A stretch of DNA of 64,000 nt from Mycobacterium sp. 050128 (GTDB lineage Bacteria; Actinomycetota; Actinomycetes; Mycobacteriales; Mycobacteriaceae), in the NCBI RefSeq assembly GCF_036409155.1, contig NZ_JAZGLW010000001.1:496001-560000 (forward strand), given 5' to 3'. A program made the position numbers and the translations under genes. Under the pieces are notes generated by a model. That model saw only the letters and a list, made by a program, of their open reading frames with translations. It ran no database searches and was not told where the DNA came from. This document shows, one piece after another, positions 17,693 to 26,385 of the stretch. Positions within the stretch are counted from its first letter, which is position 1. Each line of letters opens with the position of its first letter.

Positions 17693-18340
17693 TCATCTCA
17701 TCCATTCGGGGGTCACCGGCAGGCCATTGTGATGGCGGTACTCGGCGATTGCCTTGAGGTTCTTCAATTCCAGCAGGTGGCCTGCGCCGAACATGTCCCA
17801 GAAGTCGCCGACCCACACCGGGCGCTGCGCAGGCGCGGTCTCCGGATACGGGTTCTGGTCGTAGAACGGATGATGGCAATTGGTCCACAGCACAACCGAA
17901 CCGGGTTTGTCGAGGACCACCTGCGCGTCGATTACGCGCATCAGGTAGATCATCCACAGATGCTTGCCTTGGTCCCACGCGCAGTGATAGTCGACGGTGC
18001 GAGCCTGCTCGTTGGCGACGGTGCGCGTGTAGATCTCGGTCTCCGAGCCGAGCCGGTCGTAGGCCAGCCACAGGCCGGGCTCCTCGGTCGGGGTGAAGCC
18101 GCGCAGGCTGTAGGTCCACTCTTCGAGGCTGCGCGTGTCGGACAGGTACTCGAACAGCTCGTCGGGCGGGCAGTCGATGTAATCGTTGACGGTGCAGTAC
18201 TCCCCGAAGACCTGATCGTGCGGGTACACCGATCGCATCATGTCCATGATGATCGGAGTGGCCTGCTCCCTAGGGCTGGTTTCGATGCGAGTAACCCCGT
18301 CGATGAGATCGGGGATATCTTCAAGCGCTGGCAGCGACAT
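17693..18340 (-). CDS. SRPBCC (START-like/polyketide cyclase) family protein
   Basis: A 215-residue protein with the SRPBCC pattern: YIDCPPDELFEYLSDTRSLEEW near residue 60, a GSETEIYTRTV strand and a final long helix. The family forms a hydrophobic cavity and includes polyketide cyclases and aromatases. ATG 18340 (MSLPALEDIP) was chosen. It overlaps the ThDP gene by 20 bp. Upstream in-frame starts lie deeper in that gene. Placement between a ThDP enzyme and a KAS III-like enzyme suggests a role on a biosynthetic intermediate, which is inference. Confidence 0.75.
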   Translation of the reverse strand: MSLPALEDIPDLIDGVTRIETSPREQATPIIMDMMRSVYPHDQVFGEYCTVNDYIDCPPDELFEYLSDTRSLEEWTYSLRGFTPTEEPGLWLAYDRLGSETEIYTRTVANEQARTVDYHCAWDQGKHLWMIYLMRVIDAQVVLDKPGSVVLWTNCHHPFYDQNPYPETAPAQRPVWVGDFWDMFGAGHLLELKNLKAIAEYRHHNGLPVTPEWMR

Positions 18341-20063
18341 TGGCACACTTCTCCTTAACGGTCGGAATCTGGTCAATAGCAATGGTTTCGGTCTTGGCCG
18401 CCGTGAGGAATGGGGCGAACGGCGGGATCTCGTCGGCGGCGCACTCGACGCTGACCACCGCGGGACCGTCGATGCCGAGCGCTGTGCCCATCGCGGCGGC
18501 GAGTTCTTTGGCGTCGCTGACGTCGGTCGACCTCAGCCCAGGGAACATGGCTGCCAGCCCGGCACCCAGCCGGCTGGGGCGAAATCGGTTGTAGCTGTAT
18601 AGGTTGTCGTAGAACAACTGCTCGCGGGTCACGCACATCGCATGCGCGTTGTTGTTGAACAACACGAACGTCACCGGCAACCGGTATTGCACCGCGGTGT
18701 GAACTTCCATGCCGTGCATGAAAAACGCTCCGTCGCCGGCGATGACCACGGTGCGCCCATGCGGCCGTCCGCTGTTGGCCCGTCCGAAAGCCATCCCGAT
18801 ACCCGCCCCGAAGCTGTAGCCCATGCCGCCCATGCCGAGTGCGACGGTGAATCTGCCGCCGCGCCGGGCCGGCAGGTAATGCACCGCGGACGCACCGGTG
18901 TTGCCCGCGTCGACCACGATGTCGGTGCCGTCGGGCAGAACACCGTTGAGCACCGTCATGGCATCGCGGTAACGCAAGCCCTCGCCAACGCAGGACGGGG
19001 GCGTCAATTCGGAGCGCGACACGACGTCGGGCACCCGCACGCCGGTTGGTCGCCCGCTACCGGACAGGGCATGAGTCAGCATGCGCAGCGACGCACGCAG
19101 GTCGTCGGTGTGCACGTGCGTGCACGGAACATAAGGCCGCGCAGAGCCGATCGAGACGGTCCGCACCGTCGCCAGGGCGTCGTCGAGACCGGCCCGGGCC
19201 GTGACGGAAAGACGGGTGCCGATCACGAGGCACACCGCGCTGGCGGCCACCGCCTCGACCACACCCGGGTGGCCCATCACGCCGGTTACCCCCAGCGCGG
19301 ACGAACAGCCGAATCCCGGTGTGCCGGAGGCATCTTTGGCGTCGGGCACGGTAGCGACCCGGGCCCGCAGCAATGCTCGCAGCTCTTCGAGCTCGGCGCG
19401 AGCGTTGTCGCGGGCCACCTGCTCGCCGGCGATGATCGTGATCGGCCCGGTGACGTTGCGCAACACCGGAATTATCGGCTGCGGGTTTCCGATCGGCCGC
19501 GGCTCGACAGCAATAGGGCCCGGTCGATCGGCGTAGACGAATGCCTGCTGAATGTCTTTGGGCAACAACAACACTGCCGGTCCACCGGTGCGCGCTGCCG
19601 CGATGGCCCGGGACAACGCCGCAGCGATGTCAGCCGGCCGCAGCACCCGCTCGCAGGACACCGACACCGCGGAGAAAACGGCCTCGGCGTTCAGGGCTCC
19701 GTTGTTGCCGCTGGTGTCCTGGAAGCTGCCGCGGCCATCCATGGTCGCCGGAGCCTGCCCGACCAAAGCCAACACGGGTACTCGGCTCGTCAGCGACTCC
19801 CCAAGTCCCGCTACAAGATTCAGCGCACCGCCGCCCGAAGTAGCGGCCACCACACCGAGTCCGGCGCCGCTGCGGCTGTAGCCGTCGGCCATCGTGGCGG
19901 CGGAGAACTCGTGCTTGGCCAGTACTGCGGTGATCTCGGAGCGGAAATGTGCCGCGTCGTAAAGGTCTTCGATGTTGGCGCCATCCACTCCGAAGATGTG
20001 GTCGACGCCGATTGACGCGAGGCATTCGACGATATGGTCAACAACCCGGTGCTTCCGAGGCAT
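18321..20063 (-). CDS. Thiamine-diphosphate-dependent enzyme (acetolactate synthase/decarboxylase family)
   Basis: A 580-residue ThDP enzyme with the three-domain acetolactate-synthase layout. The N-terminal PYR domain has the activating Glu52 (AKHEFSAATMADGYSR), there is a central domain, and the C-terminal PP domain has the metal/ThDP motif GDGAFFMHGMEVH ending in NNN. It is probably not the housekeeping IlvB, because it heads a cluster with SRPBCC, KAS III-like and aminotransferase genes. It may decarboxylate a 2-oxoacid and join or release the aldehyde. ATG 20063 follows AGGTGAG. A SigL-type promoter lies 35-62 bp upstream. Confidence 0.88.
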   Translation of the reverse strand: MPRKHRVVDHIVECLASIGVDHIFGVDGANIEDLYDAAHFRSEITAVLAKHEFSAATMADGYSRSGAGLGVVAATSGGGALNLVAGLGESLTSRVPVLALVGQAPATMDGRGSFQDTSGNNGALNAEAVFSAVSVSCERVLRPADIAAALSRAIAAARTGGPAVLLLPKDIQQAFVYADRPGPIAVEPRPIGNPQPIIPVLRNVTGPITIIAGEQVARDNARAELEELRALLRARVATVPDAKDASGTPGFGCSSALGVTGVMGHPGVVEAVAASAVCLVIGTRLSVTARAGLDDALATVRTVSIGSARPYVPCTHVHTDDLRASLRMLTHALSGSGRPTGVRVPDVVSRSELTPPSCVGEGLRYRDAMTVLNGVLPDGTDIVVDAGNTGASAVHYLPARRGGRFTVALGMGGMGYSFGAGIGMAFGRANSGRPHGRTVVIAGDGAFFMHGMEVHTAVQYRLPVTFVLFNNNAHAMCVTREQLFYDNLYSYNRFRPSRLGAGLAAMFPGLRSTDVSDAKELAAAMGTALGIDGPAVVSVECAADEIPPFAPFLTAAKTETIAIDQIPTVKEKCANVAASA

Positions 20064-20097
20064 CTGCTCACCTAAGTTCGATTGAGACGATGCCTAA

Positions 20098-20125
20098 GGC
20101 ACGAGTCAGGTGAGCCGTCGGTTCA
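20098..20125 (-). promoter_or_regulatory. Candidate SigL-dependent promoter of the ThDP/SRPBCC/KAS III/aminotransferase cluster
   Basis: On the minus strand: -35 TGAACC (20120-20125), exactly 16 bp, then -10 CGTGCC (20098-20103). This matches the published M. tuberculosis SigL consensus as I recall it (TGAACC, 16-18 bp, CGTgtc). It lies 35 bp upstream of the ThDP gene ATG and just after rslA. The -35 is embedded in an inverted repeat (20106-20130). Confidence 0.6.
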
Positions 20126-20130
20126 CCTGA
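20106..20130. repeat. Inverted repeat overlapping the SigL-type -35 box
   Basis: Arms TCAGGTGA (20106-20113) and TCACCTGA (20123-20130), with an inner GCCG-T-CGGT that extends the pairing with one G:T. It is either an operator covering the -35 or the rslA terminator. There is no T-run on the minus strand after it, so an operator seems more likely. Confidence 0.5.
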
Positions 20131-20137
20131 GGAGGTT

Positions 20138-20908
20138 TTACAGCGAACGCTGCAACAAAACCTGACCACTATCGGCGGCGACCACTTGCACGGCGGCGAT
20201 CTGCTCGATCGGCGTCGAGATGCTCGCGGCCGGCGTCGCGGTGTGGCCCGGTTCGGCCACCCAGGTCGCCAGTCGGGTTTGACTGCCGTCGCGACCGACC
20301 ACGACCATCGCCAACGTGTCGTGGTGCGCATACGGCGGCGCCAGGCAGACGCACTTCAAGTTGATGGACGTCCCCCAGTGCTGACTGGAGATCTGCACCG
20401 TCGACGCCAGCAGGTTGGTACCCACCTGCGCCATCTCCGACGAAGCGGCCACCGGCTGCGGCGGGGTCGCCGACGGGGTATGACCCTGAACGCCGACGAA
20501 CACGCCGACCGCTAGTACCGCGGCCGCGGCGGACGAGGCCACCCAGGTGATCGCCCGCGTCCGGCGGCGGCGCCAGGCCACCTTCGCCAGCAACGACGGC
20601 AACAGCTCGGGCGAGGGCTCCGGCGTCGCCGGTGGGATGTCGCCGGACTCCGCGATCGCGGCAACTTCTTCGCGATCGAGTTGCGAAAGCAGGGCCGGCA
20701 CTCCACTGAGCTCGGCGACGGCGTGCCGGCACGCCGGGCAGTGCACCATGTGCCCCTCGAACTCACGGCGATCGACGGACGACAGCGACCCCAGCACGTA
20801 TGCGGCATCCCACATCGCGTAGCGGTGATTGTCACCCATGATCAGACCAAAGGCCTCGTTGTCGCCGGGTGGGCCTACATCTCGTATCGGCGTCTTCATT
20901 TCATCCAT
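20138..20908 (-). CDS. rslA: Anti-sigma factor RslA (ZAS family, partner of SigL)
   Basis: A 256-residue membrane anti-sigma factor. The cytoplasmic domain carries the zinc motif H53-x3-C57-x2-C60. A single membrane segment lies near residues 110-135 (TWVASSAAAAVLAVGVFVGV). A ~110-residue extracytoplasmic domain contains a CVC motif. It binds and inhibits SigL, and in M. tuberculosis release occurs on oxidation of the zinc-bound cysteines (established for the homologue). It lies 70 bp downstream of sigL on the same strand. Confidence 0.93.
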   Translation of the reverse strand: MDEMKTPIRDVGPPGDNEAFGLIMGDNHRYAMWDAAYVLGSLSSVDRREFEGHMVHCPACRHAVAELSGVPALLSQLDREEVAAIAESGDIPPATPEPSPELLPSLLAKVAWRRRRTRAITWVASSAAAAVLAVGVFVGVQGHTPSATPPQPVAASSEMAQVGTNLLASTVQISSQHWGTSINLKCVCLAPPYAHHDTLAMVVVGRDGSQTRLATWVAEPGHTATPAASISTPIEQIAAVQVVAADSGQVLLQRSL

Positions 20909-20978
20909 CTCCTGTCACCCTTCAAGCATTCGGAGCCGATGACCACACGGATTGGTGCCCCGACAAGGCATCGCGCTG

Positions 20979-21524
20979 TCATCGAGTAACTCCGAGTTCC
21001 TGCAGAGTGAGCCGCAAAGCCCGCACGGCATAGTGTAGTCGCGACTTCACGGTTCCCTCGGCAATGTCGAGGTCTCCAGCAATCTGTGCAGTGGTCCATC
21101 CGCGGTAGTACGAACGCTCGATAACGGCCCGGTGTTCCGCGGACAGTTGCGTCATCGCGTCGGCGATCAGCAGCCGGTCCAGTGCCGCGTTCACCTCGTC
21201 GGGCGTGGCCTGCTCGGGCGCTCCGTCGACATCGGTCGAAGCGACTACGTTGCGATACCGGGCGCTGCGCCGATCGTCGATGATCATGTTGCGGGCGACG
21301 GTAAACAACCAGGCGCGGGCCGAGCGCTCGGTGTCGCCGACGACTTCTGGATGCTGCCACGCTCTCAGCAGCGTTTCCTGGACGACGTCCTCGGCGTGGG
21401 CGGCGTCGCCGGTCAGCCGCAGCGCATAGCGCCACAGGACGGCGGCGTGCTCGTCGTAGAGCGCCTTCATCAACGCAGCTTCCGCCGCCCCCGAAGCCCC
21501 CCAGGTACCAGCGCCCCGAGCCAC
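20979..21524 (-). CDS. sigL: ECF sigma factor SigL
   Basis: A 181-residue ECF sigma factor nearly identical in layout to M. tuberculosis SigL (Rv0735). Region 2 has LWRYALRLTGDAAHAEDVVQ and WLFTVARNMIIDDRR. Region 4 has LSAEHRAVIERSYYRGWTTAQ. It starts with GTG at 21524, preceded by an unusually complete Shine-Dalgarno AGGAGGTGATC. In M. tuberculosis it controls a small regulon including polyketide synthase and envelope genes. rslA follows and the map gene precedes it. Confidence 0.93.
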   Translation of the reverse strand: MARGAGTWGASGAAEAALMKALYDEHAAVLWRYALRLTGDAAHAEDVVQETLLRAWQHPEVVGDTERSARAWLFTVARNMIIDDRRSARYRNVVASTDVDGAPEQATPDEVNAALDRLLIADAMTQLSAEHRAVIERSYYRGWTTAQIAGDLDIAEGTVKSRLHYAVRALRLTLQELGVTR

Positions 21525-21544
21525 TCGATCACCTCCTGCCCATT

Positions 21545-21572
21545 GAAACGAGCGGAACAGGCGTTTAGTTCG
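21545..21572 (-). promoter_or_regulatory. Candidate SigL autoregulatory promoter
   Basis: Minus strand CGAACT (21567-21572), a 16-bp spacer and CGTTTC (21545-21550), 20 bp before the sigL GTG, in the short gap after map. It is a weaker match to the TGAACC/CGT pattern than the cluster promoter at 20098-20125, but has identical spacing. Confidence 0.35.
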
Positions 21573-21575
21573 AGT

Positions 21576-22376
21576 TCAGCTCAAGGTGAGAATGCGGGGC
21601 CCGTGCTCGGTGACCGCCACGGTGTGCTCCCAGTGCGCCGCACGTGAGCCGTCGGTGGTGGTGACCGTCCAGTCGTCGTCGAGCACCAGCGTTTTACCTG
21701 TTCCGAGGGTCAACATCGGCTCGATGGCCAGCACCGAACCCGGGGCCAGCAGCGGGCCGCGGCCCGGTGATCCCTCATTGGGCAGGAACGGGTCCATGTG
21801 CATCTGCCGGCCGATGCCGTGGCCGCCGTAACCCTCGACGATCCCGAACGCGCGGCGGTGGCGAACCTCGGCCGCCCGCGTGCCCATTTCGATGGCGTGC
21901 GCGACATCGGTCAACCGGTTGCCGGGGACCATGGCCGCGATGCCGGCTTCCAGCGACTCCCGGGTCGCCGCGCAGAGCGCGTCGTCGTTGGGATCGAGTG
22001 CCCCGATCCCGAACGTGATCGCGGCATCGCCGTGCCAGCCGTTCAGCACCGCGCCGCAGTCGATGGAGACCAGGTCACCGTGGGCGAGGACTTCCGCCGC
22101 GGAGGGGATGCCGTGCACCACCCGGTCGTTGACCGACGCGCAGATCGACGCCGGGTAACCGTGATAGCCCAGGAACGACGGCGTCGCCCCGGCGTCCCGG
22201 ATCACCGACTCGGCGATTTCGTCCAGGCTCAGGGTGGATACGCCCGCAACCGCGGCCGCGTGCACCGCCTGCAGGGCGTTGGCGACCACGGCGCCGGCCG
22301 CGGCCATCGCGTCGAGTTCACCGGCGCTGCGCTGCGGCACTACCTTGCTTCTGCGCAGCCGCGCCAGCGCGCGCAT
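21576..22376 (-). CDS. map: Methionine aminopeptidase type I
   Basis: Removes the initiator Met from new proteins. The 266-residue pita-bread-fold enzyme has the five metal ligands visible: Asp in SIDCGA, Asp in WHGDAA, His in GYGGHGIGR, Glu in IEPM and Glu in WEHTV, plus the substrate His in YHGYP. This is MapA in the mycobacterial secY-adk-map order. ATG 22376 was chosen over GTG 22379. Either places it directly after adk. Confidence 0.95.
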   Translation of the reverse strand: MRALARLRRSKVVPQRSAGELDAMAAAGAVVANALQAVHAAAVAGVSTLSLDEIAESVIRDAGATPSFLGYHGYPASICASVNDRVVHGIPSAAEVLAHGDLVSIDCGAVLNGWHGDAAITFGIGALDPNDDALCAATRESLEAGIAAMVPGNRLTDVAHAIEMGTRAAEVRHRRAFGIVEGYGGHGIGRQMHMDPFLPNEGSPGRGPLLAPGSVLAIEPMLTLGTGKTLVLDDDWTVTTTDGSRAAHWEHTVAVTEHGPRILTLS

Positions 22377-22378
22377 CA

Positions 22379-22924
22379 CTACTTGCCCAGCGCTCGCAGC
22401 GCGCGCGCGAATACCTCGTCCAACGATCCGATGGCGTCGATCGTCTTGAGTTCGTCGCGGTAGTACTCCAGCAGTGGCGCGGTCTCGTCGTTGTAGACCT
22501 TGAACCGGTTGATGATGACTTCCTCGGTGTCGTCAGCGCGGCCGCGGCCCTTGAGGCGCTGCAGCAACTCGTCCTCGGACACCCGGAACTCCAGCACGGC
22601 GTCGATGTCGGAGCCGCGGCGTTCAAGCATTTCGTGTAGCGCGCGGGCCTGCTCGATCGAGCGGGGATATCCGTCCAGAATGAAGCCGTTGGCGGTGTCC
22701 GGGTCGTTCAGCCGGTCATCGACGAGCTGGTTGGTCAGGTCGGAGGGCACCAGGTCGCCGGCATCCAGGTAGCGCTTGGCCTCCAGGCCCAGCTTGGTGC
22801 CCTGCCCGATGTTGCTCCGGAACAGATCTCCGGTAGAGATCTGCGGAATTCCGAGCTTTTCGCTGAGTTTCTCCGACTGTGTGCCCTTACCCGCCCCCGG
22901 TGGCCCCAGCAAAACGACTCTCAC
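22379..22924 (-). CDS. adk: Adenylate kinase
   Basis: Catalyses 2 ADP to ATP + AMP. The 181-residue short-form enzyme has P-loop [10 protein letters not shown] (7-16), the NMP-binding DGYPRS loop and a brief GRGRADD where longer enzymes carry the LID domain. This is the typical actinobacterial length. The GTG start overlaps the secY stop by 4 bp. Confidence 0.97.
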   Translation of the reverse strand: MRVVLLGPPGAGKGTQSEKLSEKLGIPQISTGDLFRSNIGQGTKLGLEAKRYLDAGDLVPSDLTNQLVDDRLNDPDTANGFILDGYPRSIEQARALHEMLERRGSDIDAVLEFRVSEDELLQRLKGRGRADDTEEVIINRFKVYNDETAPLLEYYRDELKTIDAIGSLDEVFARALRALGK

Positions 22925-24246
22925 TTGAGGAACCCTTCGTAGTTGCGCTGCATGAGCTGACTCTCGATCTGTTTGACGGTATCCAACCCGACGCCAATCA
23001 TGATCAGAACCGCCGTACCGCCGAATGGCAGATTCTGCACCGCCCCCGCGTTCCCGATCTGCAGGAACAGGTTGGGCAGCACCGCGATCGCACCGAGGTA
23101 GATCGAGCCCGGGAGCGTGATCCGGCTCAGCACGAAACGCAGATAATCGGCGGTCGGCTTGCCCGGCCGGATGCCGGGGATAAAGCCGCCGAACTTCTTC
23201 ATTTCGTCAGCGCGCTCGTCGGGATTGAAGGTGATCGACACATAGAAGTACGTGAAGAAGATGATGAGCCCGAAGTAGATGCCGATGTAGACCGGATCGC
23301 TCGGGTCGGACAGGTAGGTGCCGACGAACTTGTCCCACCAGCTGTTGCCCACGCCTCCGCTGCCGCTGCGGATCAACTGGGTGATCAGGTGCGGAATGTA
23401 GATCAGCGACGACGCGAAGATGACGGGGATAACACCGGCCTGGTTGACCTTGAGCGGCAGATACGTCGAGGTGCCGCCGTACATGCGCCGGCCCACCATG
23501 CGCTTGGCGTACTGCACCGGGATCCGGCGCTGGCCCTGCTCGACGAAGACGACGCCGACGATGATGGCCAGCGCGGCCACACAGACAGCCGCGAAGATCA
23601 TGCCGCCGCGGCTGTCCAGGATCGTCTTACCCTCGGACGGAATGCGCGCGGCGATACCGCAGAAAATCAGCAGCGACATGCCGTTACCGATGCCGCGTTC
23701 GGTGATCAGCTCACCCATCCACATCACCAGCGCCGCGCCGCTCGTCATGACGAGCACGATGACGACCAGCGTGAAGATGCTCTGGTCGGCGATGATGTCC
23801 AGCGAGCAGCCCTGCAGCAGGCCGCCGTTGGCCGCCAGCGCCACGATGCTGGTGGCCTGCAGGATGGCCAGCGCAATCGCCAGATAACGCGTGTACTGCG
23901 TCATCTTGGCCTGGCCGGCCTGGCCTTCTTTGCGTAATTCCTCGAACCGTGGAATGACCACGGTGAGCAGCTGCACGATGATGCTCGCGGTGATGTAGGG
24001 CATTACGCCCACCGCGAACACGGTGAGCTTGAGCAGCGCACCGCCGGAGAACAGGTTGATCAGCGAATAGATCTGCCCGGCTTCGCCACCGCTGGCTTCT
24101 TTAATGCACTGCTGCACGTTCGGGAAGTTGACGCCGGGCGATGGCAAAGCGGCGCCGACGCGATACAGCACGACAATGCCGAGCGTGAAGAGGATCTTCC
24201 GTCTCAAGTCGACTGTTCGCAGCGACGAGATGAAAGCCGAAAGCAC
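22921..24246 (-). CDS. secY: Preprotein translocase subunit SecY
   Basis: Channel subunit of the Sec translocon: 441 residues with about ten membrane helices, an N-terminal [12 protein letters not shown] start and the conserved loop [15 protein letters not shown] 24246 is preceded by AGGAGG six bases upstream. It is followed immediately by adk and map. It is separated from rplO by more than 20 kb of accessory genes, whereas in most bacteria secY follows rplO directly. Confidence 0.97.
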   Translation of the reverse strand: MLSAFISSLRTVDLRRKILFTLGIVVLYRVGAALPSPGVNFPNVQQCIKEASGGEAGQIYSLINLFSGGALLKLTVFAVGVMPYITASIIVQLLTVVIPRFEELRKEGQAGQAKMTQYTRYLAIALAILQATSIVALAANGGLLQGCSLDIIADQSIFTLVVIVLVMTSGAALVMWMGELITERGIGNGMSLLIFCGIAARIPSEGKTILDSRGGMIFAAVCVAALAIIVGVVFVEQGQRRIPVQYAKRMVGRRMYGGTSTYLPLKVNQAGVIPVIFASSLIYIPHLITQLIRSGSGGVGNSWWDKFVGTYLSDPSDPVYIGIYFGLIIFFTYFYVSITFNPDERADEMKKFGGFIPGIRPGKPTADYLRFVLSRITLPGSIYLGAIAVLPNLFLQIGNAGAVQNLPFGGTAVLIMIGVGLDTVKQIESQLMQRNYEGFLK

Positions 24247-24502
24247 TTCTATCCTCCTGCGCGGCCGGGGGTCTTCCTGCGTTTACGCGCGCTCAACACC
24301 CGCAGGCCAGGACGTACGGCGTCACGCGTCAAATCGTGTACGAGACTAACAGCTGGTCGGAGTAGATCCTTAAAAGGGCGTCATGGAGCCGTACCAAAAG
24401 GGCTCAAAAAATTCAGGAAGCGGACAGCAACCAGGCGTAGAGTTTTGGCAGCTCGTTGCATTTGCTAAGTATCAAAGCTGGCCGCCGAGATCGAGGAGCA
24501 CG
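24247..24502. other. Divergent intergenic region, secY / methyltransferase
   Basis: 256 bp. It holds the secY Shine-Dalgarno (24250-24256 complement) and, at 24450-24477, an element shared with the promoter region of the methyltransferase at 38599. No gene was recognised. Confidence 0.5.
24450..24477 (+). promoter_or_regulatory. Shared upstream element of TIGR00027 methyltransferase genes (copy A)
   Basis: 28 bp matching 22 positions of 38534-38561, with the invariant core GCTAAGTAT at 24464-24472 (a possible -10 region). It lies about 25 bp upstream of the ATG at 24503. The flanking DNA is not similar, so it is a conserved control element, a recent duplication remnant, or both. Confidence 0.45.
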
Positions 24503-25414
24503 ATGACACGCACTGACCAAGACAGTTGGGATTTGGCTTCGAGCGTCGGCGCCACGGCCACGATGGTCGCCGCGGCCCGCGCGGTGGCCAGCAACGAGGA
24601 CAACCCGATCATCAACGATCCATTCGCGGGGCCGTTGGTACGGGCGGTCGGGCTGGACTTCTTCACCCGGGTGGTCGACGGCAAGCTGACCACGGCCGAA
24701 ACGCCGGAGGGTGGCCTGGGCGACCTGCAGGTCGAGACCGACTCGATCGCGGTACGCACCCGCTTCTTCGACGATTTCTTTCTCAACGCCGCTCGTGACG
24801 GCATCCGCCAGGCGGTGATTCTGGCCGCCGGACTCGACGCGCGCGCCTACCGGCTGCCCTGGCCGAACGGCAGCGTCGTTTACGAGGTAGATCAGCCCCA
24901 GGTCGTCGAGTTCAAGACCACCACGATGTCCAGCCTGGGCGCACTGCCGTCCGCCGAGCGACGCACCGTCAGCATCGATCTTCGTGACGACTGGCCAACG
25001 GCCTTGCGCAGCAGCGGGTTTGACGTGACCCAGCCGACGTCGTGGAGCGCCGAGGGGTTACTGATGTATCTACCCCCGGATGCCCAGGACCGGCTCTTCG
25101 ACAACATCACCTCGCTGTCGGCACCCGGGAGCATGCTGGCCACCGAGTTCCATCCACCGTCGGAGACGACGATGTCCGAGCGCGCGCAGGAATTCAACCA
25201 GCGCTGGATCAATCTCGGCTGCGACATCGACCTGTCGCAATTGTTCTTCGACGGCGATCGCAGCGACGTCATCGAGTACCTGAGCGGCCACGGCTGGCAG
25301 GTGAGCTCGCGGCCACGGCGCGAACTCTTCGCCGACTACGGACGCGATTTTTATGACAGCGAGGCCCTGTCCCAACTGCGCAACATCGTCTCGGTTACCG
25401 CCACTCTCAGTTAG
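24503..25414 (+). CDS. TIGR00027-family SAM-dependent methyltransferase, paralogue 1
   Basis: A 303-residue putative O-methyltransferase of the large mycobacterial TIGR00027 family (Rv0731c type, next to secY in M. tuberculosis). Family blocks are [30 protein letters not shown] (SAM site), [13 protein letters not shown] and LRDDWP. ATG 24503 follows GAGGAGC. A longer frame from 24383 has no supporting site. The methyl acceptor is unknown and usually assumed to be a lipid or polyketide-type product. Confidence 0.9.
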   Translation: MTRTDQDSWDLASSVGATATMVAAARAVASNEDNPIINDPFAGPLVRAVGLDFFTRVVDGKLTTAETPEGGLGDLQVETDSIAVRTRFFDDFFLNAARDGIRQAVILAAGLDARAYRLPWPNGSVVYEVDQPQVVEFKTTTMSSLGALPSAERRTVSIDLRDDWPTALRSSGFDVTQPTSWSAEGLLMYLPPDAQDRLFDNITSLSAPGSMLATEFHPPSETTMSERAQEFNQRWINLGCDIDLSQLFFDGDRSDVIEYLSGHGWQVSSRPRRELFADYGRDFYDSEALSQLRNIVSVTATLS

Positions 25415-25424
25415 GAGCGCATGC

Positions 25425-26348
25425 ATGACGAGCACCGACAGCAAGCGATTCGACGGAGACAGCTGGGATTTGGCGTCCAGCGTGGGAGCCACCGCCACCG
25501 CGGTGGCGGCCCGCCGGGCGATGGCGTCCAAGGGCCCCAATCCGTTGATCGACGATCCCTTCGCCGAGCCGCTGGTCAACGCCGTCGGCGTCGACGCCTT
25601 CATCCGGATGATGAACGGCGAGGTCGAACTCGGCGATGACGATCCCGCGTTCACCGCGCAGCGGCTCAGCGAAGGCATGGCGGTGCGAACCCGGTATTTC
25701 GACACCTTCTTCCTCGATGCCGCCGAAGCCGGGGTGCGTCAGGCGCTCATTCTCGCGTCGGGGCTGGACACCCGCGCCTACCGGTTGCCGTGGCCGGACG
25801 GCACCGTGCTCTACGAGATCGATCAGCCGCAGGTGATCGAGTTCAAGACCCGCACCCTGGCCGAACTGGGTGCGGCCCCGACCACCGACCGCCGCACGGT
25901 GGCGGTGGACCTGCGCGACGACTGGCCGGCCGCGTTGCGCGGCAACGGATTCGACTCGACGCAGCCAACCGCCTGGATCGCCGAAGGCCTGCTCGGGTAC
26001 CTGCCGCCGGACGCCCAGGATCGCCTGTTCGACAACATCACCGCGCTGTCCGCGCCTGGCAGCCGGATCGGCACCGGCTACGTCCCCGACATGCGTGACC
26101 GCGTCGAAAAGCGCGGTCGCGAGATGAGCGAACGGTGGCGCCGGATGGGCCTGGATCTGAACTGGTCCGAACTGGTCTACACCGGCGAGCGCAACGACGT
26201 GTCGGCCTACCTCACCGAGCGGGGCTGGCAGACCACGGTCCGCAGCACCCCGGAGATGTACGCGCACAACGGTTTTGAATTTCCCACCGAACGGTCGATG
26301 GTTGCCTTCGGCGACATCAGATACTTGTCCGCAACGCTGGGGGGCTGA
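25425..26348 (+). CDS. TIGR00027-family SAM-dependent methyltransferase, paralogue 2
   Basis: A 307-residue paralogue with [45 protein letters not shown] and LRDDWP. ATG 25425 is 10 bp after the previous gene, with AGGAGCG upstream. The pair is one transcription unit by spacing. It ends 37 bp before the convergent GNAT gene. Acceptor substrate unknown. Confidence 0.9.
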   Translation: MTSTDSKRFDGDSWDLASSVGATATAVAARRAMASKGPNPLIDDPFAEPLVNAVGVDAFIRMMNGEVELGDDDPAFTAQRLSEGMAVRTRYFDTFFLDAAEAGVRQALILASGLDTRAYRLPWPDGTVLYEIDQPQVIEFKTRTLAELGAAPTTDRRTVAVDLRDDWPAALRGNGFDSTQPTAWIAEGLLGYLPPDAQDRLFDNITALSAPGSRIGTGYVPDMRDRVEKRGREMSERWRRMGLDLNWSELVYTGERNDVSAYLTERGWQTTVRSTPEMYAHNGFEFPTERSMVAFGDIRYLSATLGG

Positions 26349-26385
26349 GCGTGACACGCACTGCGGTCCGCGAATAGCCAAGCGG

